Part shown: in pieces, positions 44,099-54,456 of the stretch | How the letters are laid out: each line of letters opens with the position of its first letter | Position numbering within the stretch: position 1 is the stretch's first letter | Origin: Simplicispira sp. 125 | Lineage (GTDB): Bacteria > Pseudomonadota > Gammaproteobacteria > Burkholderiales > Burkholderiaceae_C | Assembly: GCF_003096555.1 (NCBI RefSeq) | Contig: NZ_QEKM01000001.1 | Coordinates: 3,224,001 to 3,288,000 of the forward strand | Length of the DNA stretch: 64,000 nucleotides | Direction: 5' to 3' | Notes under the pieces: generated by a model | The model's database searches: none | What the model was told of the DNA's origin: nothing | The model's input: the letters and a program-made list of their open reading frames with translations, nothing else | Translations under genes and position numbers: made by a program

Positions 44099-44886
44099 TG
44101 AGCGCACTGAACCAACTCTCCATTCGCGGCGTATCGCGCACCTTTACCTCGGCGCGCGGCAAAGCCACACAGGCCCTGCTGCCGGTCGATTTTGAGGTGC
44201 GCGAGAACGATTTCGTCACCATTCTGGGCCCCTCGGGCTGCGGCAAATCGACAATGCTGCGCATCGTGGCCGGGCTCGATTTTCCGACCACCGGGCAGGT
44301 AGTGCTCGACGGCCAGCCGGTCGAAGGCCCGGGCGCTGACCGCGGCATGGTGTTCCAGAGCTACACGCTGTTTCCCTGGCTCACCATCGAGCAGAACATC
44401 CGCTTCGGGCTGCGCGAGCGCGGCATGGGCCTGGCAGAGCAAAAAGACCGCAGCGACTACTTCATCAGCAAGGTGGGCTTGCGCGGCTTCGAGCAGCATT
44501 TTCCCAAGCAGCTCTCGGGCGGCATGCAGCAGCGCACGGCCATTGCCCGCGCGCTGGCCAATGACCCCAAGATTTTGTTGATGGACGAGCCCTTTGGCGC
44601 ACTGGACAACCAGACCCGCGTGCTCATGCAGGAACTGCTGCTGGGTATCTGGGAAGCCGAGCGCAAGACGGTGATGTTCGTCACGCACGACATCGACGAA
44701 GCCATCTTCATGGCCAACCGTGTGGCCGTGTTCAGCGCACGGCCCGGCCGCATCAAGACCGAGCTGGCGGTGGACCTGCCGCACCCGCGCCATTACACGA
44801 TCAAGACCAGCCCGGAATTCATGGACCTCAAAGCCCGTCTGACGGAAGAAATCCGCGCCGAATCGCTGGCCGCCGATCTGCACTGA
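44098..44886 (+). CDS. ABC transporter ATPase (NitT/TauT type)
   Basis: 262 aa: Walker A LGPSGCGKST, Q-loop FQSYTLFPW, signature LSGGMQQR, Walker B ILLMDEPFGALD, H-loop FVTHDIDEA. Complete and coupled to the permease gene. Energises the importer of the hut cluster. Confidence 0.92.
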   Translation: MSALNQLSIRGVSRTFTSARGKATQALLPVDFEVRENDFVTILGPSGCGKSTMLRIVAGLDFPTTGQVVLDGQPVEGPGADRGMVFQSYTLFPWLTIEQNIRFGLRERGMGLAEQKDRSDYFISKVGLRGFEQHFPKQLSGGMQQRTAIARALANDPKILLMDEPFGALDNQTRVLMQELLLGIWEAERKTVMFVTHDIDEAIFMANRVAVFSARPGRIKTELAVDLPHPRHYTIKTSPEFMDLKARLTEEIRAESLAADLH

Positions 44887-44908
44887 ACCGGCTGCGCCGC
44901 TGCCTGCC

Positions 44909-45700
44909 ATGAGCCATCCACCCGTTCGACGCCCCCACAACGCACCGCATCCGGCGCCCGTTGCACCCGCGTCCGCGCAGGCGATGGCTTTGTACCAGCA
45001 GGTCAAGGACTACATTGCCCGGCGGATCCAGGAAGGTCTCTGGCGCGCCGGAGACCGGTTGCCGTCCGAGAACGACCTGGTCACCCAGTTCGGCGTCTCT
45101 CGTATGACCGTGAACCGCGCGCTGCGTGAACTGGTCGAGCAGGGCCGCATCGTGCGCGTGGCCGGGGTGGGCAGCTTTGTGGCCGAAGACAAGCCCCAGT
45201 CCACGCTGCTGCAGATCGCCAACCTGGCGAGCGAGATTCGCCAGCGCGGCCACGACTACCGCTGCGACCTGCTTTCGGTGGAGCGCATCTCCGCCAACCT
45301 GGAGGTGGCCGCTGCGCTCGATCTGCGCACGGGCGAGTCGGTTTTCCATTCGCTGTGCATTCACCGCGAGGACGGCCTGCCGGTGCAGCTCGAAGACCGC
45401 CACGTCAATCCCAGCCAGGTGCCGCAATTCACCCAGCAAGACTTTTCGCAGCAGCAGCCCTCCGAATACCTGGTGCGCAACGTTCCCTTCGACCAGATTG
45501 AGCATGTGGTCGATGCGGTCATGCCCACGCCCGAGCAGGCCGCCCTGCTGGAGATGAACGTGGGCGAACCCTGCCTGCTGCTCACGCGGCGCACCTGGTC
45601 GCGCGGCGTTCCCATCACGGTGGTGCGCTGTCTGCATCCGGCCTCGCGTTACCGGCTGGGCAGCCGGTTCCGGGCCGACGGCAATCCGGTCCAGGGCTGA
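44909..45700 (+). CDS. hutC: Histidine utilisation repressor HutC
   Basis: 263-aa GntR-family repressor: Pro/Ala-rich leader, winged helix ([26 protein letters not shown]) and UTRA effector domain, which in this family binds urocanate. Lies between the transporter and hutH on the same strand. Its predicted TGTA-N2-TACA operators precede both units. Confidence 0.93.
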   Translation: MSHPPVRRPHNAPHPAPVAPASAQAMALYQQVKDYIARRIQEGLWRAGDRLPSENDLVTQFGVSRMTVNRALRELVEQGRIVRVAGVGSFVAEDKPQSTLLQIANLASEIRQRGHDYRCDLLSVERISANLEVAAALDLRTGESVFHSLCIHREDGLPVQLEDRHVNPSQVPQFTQQDFSQQQPSEYLVRNVPFDQIEHVVDAVMPTPEQAALLEMNVGEPCLLLTRRTWSRGVPITVVRCLHPASRYRLGSRFRADGNPVQG

Positions 45701-45739
45701 CGCCTTCTCACCACCCGCTTTGTATTGCGCTCACGGTTA

Positions 45740-45753
45740 CTTGTCTATACAGG
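45740..45753. promoter_or_regulatory. HutC-type operator before hutH
   Basis: CTTGTCTATACAGG, one mismatch from the TGTATATACA core of the upstream operator. It ends 8 bases before the hutH ATG and includes its AGGA ribosome site, so bound HutC would block initiation or elongation. Confidence 0.65.
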
Positions 45754-45761
45754 ATCATTCC

Positions 45762-47303
45762 ATGCCTACCACCACCCAGTCCCCATTGACCCTGCGTCCT
45801 GGCCACGTCACGCTGGCCGATCTTCGCCGCATCCATGCCGCACCTGTGGCACTGCGCCTCGACCCCGCGGCGCGTGCAGGCATGCAGGCCTCGCAAGCCA
45901 CGGTGCAGCGTATCGTCGATGAAGACCAGGTGGTCTATGGCATCAACACCGGTTTTGGCAAGCTGGCCAGCACGAAGATTGCCCACGAGCGCCTGGCCGA
46001 GCTGCAGCGCAACCTGGTGCTCTCGCACAGCGTGGGCACGGGCGATGCACTGCCCGATGCCGTGGTGCGCCTCATTCTGGCGACCAAGGCCATCAGCCTG
46101 GCGCGCGGGCACTCGGGCATCCGCCCCGAAATCGCCGAGGCCCTGCTGGCGCTGGCCAACGCCAATGTGCTGCCCGTGATTCCTGCCAAAGGGTCGGTGG
46201 GTGCCTCGGGCGACCTGGCGCCGTTGGCACACATGGCGTGTGTGCTGATTGGCGAGGGCCAGGCCAAGGTCAATGAAAAGATCGTCTCCGGCAAGGAAGC
46301 CATGGCGGCCGTGGGCCTGGTGCCCTTCGTCCTCGGCCCCAAGGAAGGGCTGGCGCTGCTCAATGGCACGCAGGTGTCCACCTCGCTGGCGCTCGCGGGC
46401 CTGTTTGGCGCAGAGGACGTGTTTGCCGCGGCCCTGGTGGCCGGTTGCCTGTCGCTTGAAGCCATCAAGGGCTCGGTCAAGCCGTTTGACGCCCGCATCC
46501 ACGAAGCGCGCGGCCAGGTGGGGCAGATTGCGGTCGCCGCTGCCGTGCGCGCGCTGCTCGAGGGCAGCGCCATCGATCCCTCGCACCCGCACTGCGGCCG
46601 CGTGCAAGACCCGTATTCGATCCGCTGCGTGCCGCAGGTGATGGGCGCGTGCCTGGACAACCTGCAGCATGCGGCGCGCGTGCTCGCCATCGAGGCCAAT
46701 GCGGCGTCAGACAACCCGTTGGTATTTGACAATGGCGACGTCATTTCGGGCGGCAACTTCCACGCCGAGCCGGTCGCCTTTGTGGCCGACATCATTGCGC
46801 TGGCCGTGTCTGAAATCGGCGCCATCTCGGAGCGGCGCCTGTCCTTGCTGCTCGACCCCGGCCTCTCGGGCCTGCCGGCCTTCCTCATCAGCGACAGCGG
46901 CGTGAACTCGGGTTTCATGATTGCGCAGGTCACCGCCGCTGCCCTGGCCGCCGAGAACCAGTGCCTGGCCAATCCCAGCAGCGTGACCAGTCTGCCCACG
47001 TCCGCCAACCAGGAAGACCATGTGTCCATGGCCACCTACGGCGCGCGCCGCCTGGCCGACATGGTGCGCAATACGGCGGTGATGGTCGGCATCGAAGCCA
47101 TGGCCGCAGCGCAGGGCATGGAGTTTGACCGTAGCCTTCCGTCGTCCCCCCTCATCGAAGCCCAGTTCGCCGCCATCCGCCAGCGTGTGGCCTATCTGGA
47201 GCAGGACCGTTTCCTCGCACCCGACATCGAGTCCATGCGCGAATGGGCGCAGCAGTCCACGTGGCCTGCGCCGCTTTTGCATTGCCTGCCCAGCCACGCC
47301 TGA
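45762..47303 (+). CDS. hutH: Histidine ammonia-lyase
   Basis: Removes ammonia from histidine to give urocanate. 513 aa. The Ala-Ser-Gly that cyclises to the MIO cofactor is at 148-150 ([14 protein letters not shown]). Also INTGFGKL, and QEDHVSM near the end. Start at the ATG behind AGGA. First enzyme of the pathway and directly after hutC. Confidence 0.97.
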   Translation: MPTTTQSPLTLRPGHVTLADLRRIHAAPVALRLDPAARAGMQASQATVQRIVDEDQVVYGINTGFGKLASTKIAHERLAELQRNLVLSHSVGTGDALPDAVVRLILATKAISLARGHSGIRPEIAEALLALANANVLPVIPAKGSVGASGDLAPLAHMACVLIGEGQAKVNEKIVSGKEAMAAVGLVPFVLGPKEGLALLNGTQVSTSLALAGLFGAEDVFAAALVAGCLSLEAIKGSVKPFDARIHEARGQVGQIAVAAAVRALLEGSAIDPSHPHCGRVQDPYSIRCVPQVMGACLDNLQHAARVLAIEANAASDNPLVFDNGDVISGGNFHAEPVAFVADIIALAVSEIGAISERRLSLLLDPGLSGLPAFLISDSGVNSGFMIAQVTAAALAAENQCLANPSSVTSLPTSANQEDHVSMATYGARRLADMVRNTAVMVGIEAMAAAQGMEFDRSLPSSPLIEAQFAAIRQRVAYLEQDRFLAPDIESMREWAQQSTWPAPLLHCLPSHA

Positions 47304-47344
47304 GCCCGCTTTATTCCAGTCCACGCATTTTCAGGAGCCTCCCC

Positions 47345-49066
47345 ATGAACGCCAACGATGCCATCCTTTCCGCAACGTCCACCGATCCCCGCTTTGATGC
47401 CAGCCGCGTGATCCGCGCGCCGCGCGGCAGCCAGCTCACCTGCAAAAACTGGCTGACCGAAGCGGCCTACCGCATGATCCAGAACAACCTGGACGCCGAG
47501 GTGGCGGAAGACCCGAAAAACCTGGTCGTCTATGGCGGCATTGGCCGCGCCGCGCGCAACTGGGAATGCTTCGACCAGATCCTGGCCTCGCTCAAAGACC
47601 TGAACAGCGATGAAACCCTGCTGGTGCAGTCGGGCAAGCCGGTCGGCGTGTTCAAGACGCACGAGAACGCACCGCGCGTGCTGATCGCCAACTCCAACCT
47701 GGTCCCCAAATGGGCCAACTGGGAGCACTTCAACGAACTCGACCGCAAGGGCCTGTTCATGTACGGCCAGATGACGGCGGGCAGCTGGATCTACATCGGC
47801 AGCCAGGGCATCGTGCAGGGCACGTTCGAAACCTTTGTTGAAGCAGGCCGCCAGCACTACAACAACGACCTGTCGGGAAAGTGGATTCTCACCGCCGGCC
47901 TGGGCGGCATGGGCGGCGCGCAGCCGCTGGCCGCCACGCTGGCGGGCGCCTGCTCGCTCAACATCGAGTGCCAGCAGTCGAGCATCGACTTTCGCCTGCG
48001 CACCCGCTATGTGGACAAGCAGGCCCGAGACATCGACCACGCGCTGGAGCTCATCGCGCAACACACGGCGGCCAAAGAGGCTGTCTCCATCGCCCTGCTG
48101 GGCAATGCCGCCGACATCGTTCCTGAACTGGTGCGCCGCGCCCAGGCGGGCGGCATGCGCCCCGACCTGGTGACCGACCAGACCTCGGCGCACGACCTCA
48201 TCAATGGCTACCTGCCCAGCGGTTGGAGCGTGGCGCAGTGGAAAGCCGCGCAGCGCGACCCCGCGCAGCACGCCGCGCTGACCAAAGCGGCCTCCCAATC
48301 CTGTGCCGTGCATGTGCAGGCCATGCTGGACTTCCAGGCCATGGGCATTCCCACGGTGGACTACGGCAACAACATCCGCCAGGTGGCGTTCGACCAGGGC
48401 GTGAAAAACGCCTTTGATTTCCCCGGTTTCGTGCCCGCCTACATCCGTCCGCTGTTCTGCGAAGGCAAAGGGCCGTTTCGCTGGGTGGCGCTCTCGGGCG
48501 ACCCGGAAGACATCTACAAGACTGACGCCAAGCTCAAGGAGCTGTTCCCCAACGACAAGCCGCTGCACCGCTGGCTCGACATGGCGCGCGAGCGCATCGC
48601 CTTCCAGGGCTTGCCCGCACGCATCTGCTGGCTGGGACTGGGCGAGCGCGACAAGGCCGGCCTGGCCTTCAACGAGATGGTGAAAAGCGGTGAGCTCAAG
48701 GCCCCCATCGTGATAGGCCGGGACCACCTCGATACCGGCTCGGTCGCCAGCCCCAACCGCGAAACGGAAGCCATGAAGGACGGCACCGATGCAGTCAGCG
48801 ACTGGCCGCTGCTCAACGCGCTGCTCAACACCGCGGGCGGCGCCACCTGGGTCAGCCTGCACCACGGCGGCGGCGTGGGCATGGGCTACTCGCAGCATGC
48901 GGGCATGGTCATCGTCGCCGACGGCACCGATGCGGCGACCGAGCGCCTGGCGCGTGTGCTAGTGAATGACTGCGGCAGCGGCGTGATGCGCCATGCGGAC
49001 GCAGGCTACGAACTGGCGGTGGAAACGGCGAAGAAGCAGGGCCTCAAGCTCCCCATGGTCAAGTAA
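47345..49066 (+). CDS. hutU: Urocanate hydratase
   Basis: 573-aa NAD-dependent urocanase making imidazolonepropionate. [11 protein letters not shown], the NAD-binding [10 protein letters not shown], and the active-site region [36 protein letters not shown] are clear. CAGGAG precedes the ATG. Second step of histidine catabolism. Confidence 0.97.
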   Translation: MNANDAILSATSTDPRFDASRVIRAPRGSQLTCKNWLTEAAYRMIQNNLDAEVAEDPKNLVVYGGIGRAARNWECFDQILASLKDLNSDETLLVQSGKPVGVFKTHENAPRVLIANSNLVPKWANWEHFNELDRKGLFMYGQMTAGSWIYIGSQGIVQGTFETFVEAGRQHYNNDLSGKWILTAGLGGMGGAQPLAATLAGACSLNIECQQSSIDFRLRTRYVDKQARDIDHALELIAQHTAAKEAVSIALLGNAADIVPELVRRAQAGGMRPDLVTDQTSAHDLINGYLPSGWSVAQWKAAQRDPAQHAALTKAASQSCAVHVQAMLDFQAMGIPTVDYGNNIRQVAFDQGVKNAFDFPGFVPAYIRPLFCEGKGPFRWVALSGDPEDIYKTDAKLKELFPNDKPLHRWLDMARERIAFQGLPARICWLGLGERDKAGLAFNEMVKSGELKAPIVIGRDHLDTGSVASPNRETEAMKDGTDAVSDWPLLNALLNTAGGATWVSLHHGGGVGMGYSQHAGMVIVADGTDAATERLARVLVNDCGSGVMRHADAGYELAVETAKKQGLKLPMVK

Positions 49067-49085
49067 ACGGCACAAGGACGGCACC

Positions 49086-49919
49086 ATGAATGCACCAGAC
49101 TTGCAGCAGCGCCTGAACGAGCGCCTGAGCGACCAGGACGTCGCCGACTTCCAGCGCGACGGCGCGGTCTGCATTCGCCAACTGCTCACGCCCGGCGAAG
49201 TGGCCATGCTGAAGGAAGGCATCGACGCCAACCTGGCTGCGCCCAGCCCACGCGCCAAGGTGGCCAGTCGCCCGGACGACCCGGGCCGCTTTTTCGAGGA
49301 CTTCTGCAACTGGCAGAGCATTCCCCAGTTTGAGCGCCTGGTGCGCGAGACGCCGCTGGCCCCCGCCGCGCAGCGCCTGATGCAGTCGCCCACGGTGCGC
49401 CTGTACCACGACCATGTGCTGGTCAAGGAGCCCGGCACCCGCCAGCGCACGCCCTGGCACCAGGACCAGCCCTACTACAACATCGATGGCAGGCAGAACA
49501 TCAGCATGTGGATCCCGGTGGACCCGGTGCCGCGCCCGGCGACGCTGGAGTTTGTGGCCGGTTCGCACCTCGGGCCGTGGCTCATGCCGCGCACCTTCAT
49601 GGACAACCAGGCCCAATGGTTCCCCGAAGGCAGCCTGCAGGACCTGCCCGACATCGAAGCCGACCGCAGCGCGCATCGCATCCTGGGCTGGGACATCACG
49701 CCCGGCGATGTGGTGTGTTTTCACATGCTCACACTGCATGGGGCGGGTGGGTTCGAGGGGCCGGGACGCCGCCGCGTGTTCTCGGTGCGCTTCCTGGGCG
49801 ACGACACGCGCCACGCGCCGCGCCGCTGGACCACCTCGCCCGATTTTCCCGGCCTGGCCGATACCCTGCCCGCAGGCGCGCCCATGGACCACCCTTTGTT
49901 TCCGCTGCTGGTGGCGTGA
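49086..49919 (+). CDS. Phytanoyl-CoA dioxygenase (PhyH) family protein in the hut operon
   Basis: 277-aa Fe(II)/2-oxoglutarate-type oxygenase. HxD metal ligands in PWHQDQPYYN, then a beta core and a late His (FHMLTLHGAGGFEG) with Arg in RRRVFSVRF. Set 19 bases after hutU and just before hutD, so it is expressed with histidine catabolism, though it is not one of the standard hut enzymes. Probable job: oxidising an imidazole side product or modified histidine. This is inference. Confidence 0.85.
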   Translation: MNAPDLQQRLNERLSDQDVADFQRDGAVCIRQLLTPGEVAMLKEGIDANLAAPSPRAKVASRPDDPGRFFEDFCNWQSIPQFERLVRETPLAPAAQRLMQSPTVRLYHDHVLVKEPGTRQRTPWHQDQPYYNIDGRQNISMWIPVDPVPRPATLEFVAGSHLGPWLMPRTFMDNQAQWFPEGSLQDLPDIEADRSAHRILGWDITPGDVVCFHMLTLHGAGGFEGPGRRRVFSVRFLGDDTRHAPRRWTTSPDFPGLADTLPAGAPMDHPLFPLLVA

Positions 49920-49924
49920 TCCGC

Positions 49925-50524
49925 ATGGCGCAGCAGCATTTCGACCTGGGCCAGGTGCCAGCCTCCCCCTGGAAGAACGGCGGCGGCGCCACGCGCGAAC
50001 TCGCCTGCTGGCCGCCGGGCGCGGACATGGACCATTTCGACTGGCGCGTGAGCGTGGCGACGATTGCGCGCAGCGGCCCGTTTTCGCGCTTTGCGGGGGT
50101 GGACCGGGTCATCACCCTGCTCACGGGCGATGGCGTGCATCTGCGCCAGCCAGAAACCGGTATCGACCACCGCCTGGAACTAGCGCTGCAACCCTTTGCC
50201 TTTGCAGGCGATGGCGGCATGGACTGCGACCTGCTGGGCGGCGCGTCAAGCGACTTCAACCTGATGACGCGCCGGGGCCGCTGGCGCGGTGCGGTGCGCG
50301 TGCTGCGAAGCTCCGCGCTGCTGCCCGCGCGGCCCGCCGGGCTGCTGTGGGCAGTGCAGGGTCGCTGGACCCTGGCGCCCTTGGCTGCAGCGGGCGGGCA
50401 GGCTGTGGTGCTGGCGCCGGATGCCGGTCGGTGGTGGGCCGACGAGGACTGCGGTTGGAACGCGGCGCCCGAAGCGAACGCTGGGGACAGCGTGCTCCTG
50501 CATGTGTTGCTGGAGCCTGCGTGA
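49925..50524 (+). CDS. hutD: HutD family protein
   Basis: 199-aa cupin-like protein with the family motif SPWKNGGGATREL and WRVSVATI. HutD is thought to fine-tune histidine catabolism, perhaps by binding a pathway intermediate. A GTG at 49916 overlapping the preceding stop is an alternative start. Followed by a repeat copy before hutI. Confidence 0.88.
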   Translation: MAQQHFDLGQVPASPWKNGGGATRELACWPPGADMDHFDWRVSVATIARSGPFSRFAGVDRVITLLTGDGVHLRQPETGIDHRLELALQPFAFAGDGGMDCDLLGGASSDFNLMTRRGRWRGAVRVLRSSALLPARPAGLLWAVQGRWTLAPLAAAGGQAVVLAPDAGRWWADEDCGWNAAPEANAGDSVLLHVLLEPA

Positions 50525-50552
50525 AGTGCTTTCCAATACAGTAAAAATTTTA

Positions 50553-50609
50553 GTAAAAATGGCCTCTAGCGCTTACCCATAAAGCGCTATCAGCTATCAA
50601 GATCATAGT
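50553..50609. repeat. Intergenic repeat, copy 5
   Basis: AATGGCCTCTAGCGCTTACC, then AAGCGCTATCAGCTATCAA. Inside the hut cluster between hutD and hutI. Confidence 0.8.
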
Positions 50610-50624
50610 TTTTTTGGGGTGCAC

Positions 50625-51905
50625 ATGATGTCTTCAACTGCTTGCGCCACGGGCGTGTGGCGCCACCTGCGCCTGGTGCCGGAACTTGCCGTGCCCGACG
50701 TGCCGTTGGCGGCAGGCGCATGGGCCGCCGTGGTGGTGGAGGGCGGCATGCTGCGCTGGGTCGGCCCCCAGGGCGCCGTGCCCGCAGCCTATGCCGCGTT
50801 GCCGCAGTTCGATGGCGGCGGCGAGCTCGCCACGCCTGGCCTGGTCGAGTGCCATACCCATCTGGTCTATGGCGGCCAGCGTGCGAATGAATTTGCCATG
50901 CGCCTGGCCGGTGCCAGCTACGAAGAGGTCGCCAAGGCTGGGGGCGGCATTATCTCCAGCGTGAACGCTACGCGGGCCGCGAGTGAAGACGAACTGTTTG
51001 AACTCGCCAAACCTCGGCTGCAGGCGTTGCTCGATGAAGGCGTGTGCGCCATCGAAATCAAGTCCGGCTACGGCCTGGCGCTGGTGCACGAGCGCAAGCA
51101 GCTGCGTGTGGCACGGCGCCTGGGCGAGGCGCTGGGCGTGACGGTGCGCACCACCTTCCTGGGCGCGCACGCGCTGCCGCCCGAGTTCGCCGGGCGCAGC
51201 CAGGACTACATCGACCTCGTCTGCAACGAGATGCTGCCCGCGCTGGTCGCCGAGGGCCTGGTCGATGCGGTCGATGTGTTCTGCGAGCGCATCGCCTTCA
51301 CGCTGGCCGAGACGGAGCAGGTCTTTCGCGCCGCACAGCAACTGGGTATCCCGGTCAAGCTCCACGCCGAGCAGATCTCGGACATGGGCGGCTCGCAGCT
51401 CGCAGCCCGCTATGGCGCGCTGTCGTGCGACCACATCGAGCATTTGTCGCAGGCCGGTATCGACGCCATGAAAGCCTCGGGCACCGTGGCCGTGCTGCTG
51501 CCCGGCGCCTACTACACGCTGCGCGATACGCAAGTGCCGCCCATTGCCGCCCTGCGCGCAGCGGGCGTGCCCATGGCCGTCTCCACCGACCACAACCCCG
51601 GTACCTCGCCCGTGCTCAGCCTGCTGCTCATGGCCAACATGGCCTGCACGCTGTTTCGCCTGACGGTGCCCGAGGCGCTGGCGGGCATCACGCAGCACGC
51701 CGCCCGCGCGCTGGGCCTGCAGGACACGCACGGCCTGCTCGCGTCCCACCGCCCGGCCAACTTCGTGCTGTGGCCCTTTGCGCAAGCGGCCGAACTGGCG
51801 TACTGGTTTGGCCACAAGCCGGCATGCACCATCGTGCGGCAAGGGCGCGTCGTGCAGGGCGCACCGGCTTGCGTGCCATCGACCCACCAAGGATTCACTC
51901 CATGA
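50625..51905 (+). CDS. hutI: Imidazolonepropionase
   Basis: Hydrolyses imidazolonepropionate to formiminoglutamate. 426 aa amidohydrolase: metal site [16 protein letters not shown], later [15 protein letters not shown] and [10 protein letters not shown]. Start at the first of two adjacent ATGs after GGGG. Stop overlaps the next start (ATGA). Confidence 0.95.
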   Translation: MMSSTACATGVWRHLRLVPELAVPDVPLAAGAWAAVVVEGGMLRWVGPQGAVPAAYAALPQFDGGGELATPGLVECHTHLVYGGQRANEFAMRLAGASYEEVAKAGGGIISSVNATRAASEDELFELAKPRLQALLDEGVCAIEIKSGYGLALVHERKQLRVARRLGEALGVTVRTTFLGAHALPPEFAGRSQDYIDLVCNEMLPALVAEGLVDAVDVFCERIAFTLAETEQVFRAAQQLGIPVKLHAEQISDMGGSQLAARYGALSCDHIEHLSQAGIDAMKASGTVAVLLPGAYYTLRDTQVPPIAALRAAGVPMAVSTDHNPGTSPVLSLLLMANMACTLFRLTVPEALAGITQHAARALGLQDTHGLLASHRPANFVLWPFAQAAELAYWFGHKPACTIVRQGRVVQGAPACVPSTHQGFTP

Positions 51906-53038
51906 CCGCTCCCTCCATCCATGCCCTCGCCCGTCCCGAGGTGCTCCCCCTGCCGGCCTACAACGCCGGGCTGTCGTCTGCGGCCGTGCGTGCGCGCTAC
52001 GGCGTGACCGAGATTGCCCGCCTGGCCAGCAACGAGAACCCTTATGGCCCCAGTCCCGCGGTGGCGCGGGCGCTGGTCGATCTGGCCGCCCAGCTTGGCA
52101 ACTACCCCGATGCCCAATGCACAGCGCTGCGCGCCGCCATTGGCGAGCGCACCGGCGTCGCTGCCGACTGCATCGTGGTCGGCAATGGCTCCGAGGACAT
52201 CCTGCAGATGCTCTGCCAGGCCTTTCTGTCGCCGGGCGCCCGCGTGCTCACCCAGCGCCCGGCCTTTGGCCTGCACGAAATTTACCCGCGCATGATGGGG
52301 GGCCAGGTCGAGCTGCTGGAGCTGACGCCCGCGCTGGGCTTTGATACCGACGCCTGGTGCGCGGCCCTCGCGCGCGGCCCCCACATGGCCATGCTGGCCA
52401 ACCCGTCCAACCCCGTGGGCTGCATGTTCGATGCCGATGCATTCACCCGCCTGCTCGATGCCACGCCCGACCACACCTTGCTGGTGGTGGACGAGGCCTA
52501 TGTCGAATACGCAAGGCTCGCTCCCGGTTATCCCGATGTGCTGGCCCTGCTGCGTGCGCGCAGCATGCCCTGGATCGTGCTGCGCACCTTCTCCAAAGCC
52601 TGGGGCCTGGCGGGCCTGCGCGTGGGCTACGGCCTGGCGTCGGACGCCGCGCTGGTGCAGCTGCTGGACCGCGTGCGCACGCCGTTCAATGTCAACTACG
52701 CCGCGCAGACCGCCGCGCTGGCCGCCTGGGGCGACGAGGCGCACATGCAGCACGCCGTGGCCGAGACGGTGCGGCTGCGCGAGCAACTGGCGGCGCGCCT
52801 GCGTGCGGCGCCCGGCCTGCAGGGGATTCGCATTGCACCCTCGGCCACCAACTTTTTGTTCATCGACCTGGGCCGCCCCAATGGCCCGGTCGCCGAGGCC
52901 TTGCTCGCGCACGGCATCATCACCAAGCCCTGGAAGGACCCGGGGTTCGAGACCTTCCTGCGCATTTCGGTGGGGACGGCGCAGGACCTGGAGCGCTTGG
53001 TGCAGGCGCTCACCGCCATCTTGGGGGCCGCCGCATGA
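51902..53038 (+). CDS. hisC: HisC-like aminotransferase in the hut operon
   Basis: 378-aa fold-I PLP aminotransferase. [26 protein letters not shown] and the PLP-lysine segment [16 protein letters not shown] are those of histidinol-phosphate aminotransferase. Coupled to hutI and hutF by 4-base overlaps, so it is expressed for histidine breakdown, not synthesis, and no other his gene is nearby. It may transaminate histidine or an aromatic amino acid. A biosynthetic role as second HisC cannot be excluded. Confidence 0.88.
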   Translation: MTAPSIHALARPEVLPLPAYNAGLSSAAVRARYGVTEIARLASNENPYGPSPAVARALVDLAAQLGNYPDAQCTALRAAIGERTGVAADCIVVGNGSEDILQMLCQAFLSPGARVLTQRPAFGLHEIYPRMMGGQVELLELTPALGFDTDAWCAALARGPHMAMLANPSNPVGCMFDADAFTRLLDATPDHTLLVVDEAYVEYARLAPGYPDVLALLRARSMPWIVLRTFSKAWGLAGLRVGYGLASDAALVQLLDRVRTPFNVNYAAQTAALAAWGDEAHMQHAVAETVRLREQLAARLRAAPGLQGIRIAPSATNFLFIDLGRPNGPVAEALLAHGIITKPWKDPGFETFLRISVGTAQDLERLVQALTAILGAAA

Positions 53039-54438
53039 CCGCCCCCCACACCGGCGTCGCCGGAACCCTGTTTGCCGAACACGCCCTGCTGCCCGGTGGC
53101 TGGGCGCGTGATGTGCTGCTGCAATGGGATGCCTCGGGGCGCTTGCTGGCCGTGGCCCCGGGCAGCGCCCCCGGCAGCGCACCGCGTACACCCGGCCCGC
53201 TGCTGCCCGGCATGCCCAATCTGCATTCGCACGCCTTCCAGCGTGCGTTTGCAGGCCTTACCGAATACCGGGCCGAGAGCCAGGACAGCTTCTGGAGCTG
53301 GCGCAACCTCATGTACCGCTTTGCGGCCCACATCACCCCCGAGAGCCTGGAGGCCATTGCCACCTGGCTCTACGTGGAGATGCTGGAGGCTGGTTACACC
53401 TCGGTGTGCGAGTTTCACTATTTGCACCACGCCCCGGACGGCCAGCCCTATGCCGACGATGCCGCGCTCGCCCACGCCCTACTGCGCGCCGCGCGCACGG
53501 CGGGTATCGGCATGACGCTGCTGCCCGTGCTGTACCAGACCAGTGGCTTTGGCGGCCAGCCAGCCCGCAAGGACCAGGCGCGCTTCATCCGCAGCACCGA
53601 CAACATGCTCTCGTTATTGCAGCGCCTGGCGCCCGCTGCACAAGCGCAAGCGGCTGTTTTGGGCCTGGCCCCGCATTCGCTGCGCGCCGTGCCGCCGGAC
53701 AGCCTGCGCGAAGCCGTTGCTGGCATCACCGCTTTGAGCCCGCAGGCCCCCATCCACCTCCACATCGCCGAGCAGACACAGGAAGTGGAGGACTGCATCG
53801 CCTGGAGCGGCCTGCGCCCCGTGCAGTGGCTGCTCGACCATGCGCCCGTGGACGCGCGCTGGTGCCTGGTGCACGCCACCCACATGACGCAGGGGGAATA
53901 CGCCGCTGCCGCGCGCACCGGCGCTGTGGCGGGCATTTGCCCCAGTACAGAGGCCAATCTGGGGGACGGCATTTTCGACATGCCGCAGTGGCTGGTGCAC
54001 GGCGGCGCCTGGGGTGTGGGCTCGGACAGCCATGCCTGCGTCAACGCGGCCGAAGAACTCATGCTGCTCGAATACGGCCAGCGCCTGAGCCTGCGCCAGC
54101 GCAACGTGCTTGCCAGCAACGCGCATGCCCAGGTGGCCACCGCCATGACACAGCAGGCGGTGCGGGGTGGCGCGCAGGCCGCAGGCCGCAACGTGGCCGG
54201 GTTGGTCGTGGGCCAGCAAGCCGATATGCTGGCGCTGGATGCGCAGCATGTGGCGCTGGCAGGGCTGGACGCCGAGCACATGCTCGCCGCCCATGTGTTT
54301 GCCAGTCAGCGCACGAGTGCGCTGCACAGCCTGTGGGTGGGCGGCGTGCCCCGCGTGGTGGGTGGCCGCCACGCCTTGCATGGCGAAGCCGCGCACGCCT
54401 TTGTGGCCGCGCGCCAGGCCACCATTGCCGCAGATTGA
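53035..54438 (+). CDS. hutF: Formimidoylglutamate deiminase
   Basis: 467-aa amidohydrolase converting formiminoglutamate to formylglutamate and ammonia. MPNLHSHAFQRAFAGLTEYR (metal His pair and family signature), LHIAEQTQEVEDC, WCLVHATHM and GSDSHAC. Presence of HutF with HutG shows the five-step pathway rather than the formamide-releasing HutG of the four-step route. Couples to hisC by ATGA. Confidence 0.95.
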   Translation: MTAPHTGVAGTLFAEHALLPGGWARDVLLQWDASGRLLAVAPGSAPGSAPRTPGPLLPGMPNLHSHAFQRAFAGLTEYRAESQDSFWSWRNLMYRFAAHITPESLEAIATWLYVEMLEAGYTSVCEFHYLHHAPDGQPYADDAALAHALLRAARTAGIGMTLLPVLYQTSGFGGQPARKDQARFIRSTDNMLSLLQRLAPAAQAQAAVLGLAPHSLRAVPPDSLREAVAGITALSPQAPIHLHIAEQTQEVEDCIAWSGLRPVQWLLDHAPVDARWCLVHATHMTQGEYAAAARTGAVAGICPSTEANLGDGIFDMPQWLVHGGAWGVGSDSHACVNAAEELMLLEYGQRLSLRQRNVLASNAHAQVATAMTQQAVRGGAQAAGRNVAGLVVGQQADMLALDAQHVALAGLDAEHMLAAHVFASQRTSALHSLWVGGVPRVVGGRHALHGEAAHAFVAARQATIAAD

Positions 54439-54456
54439 CCGAACCTGGAGCCCGCC

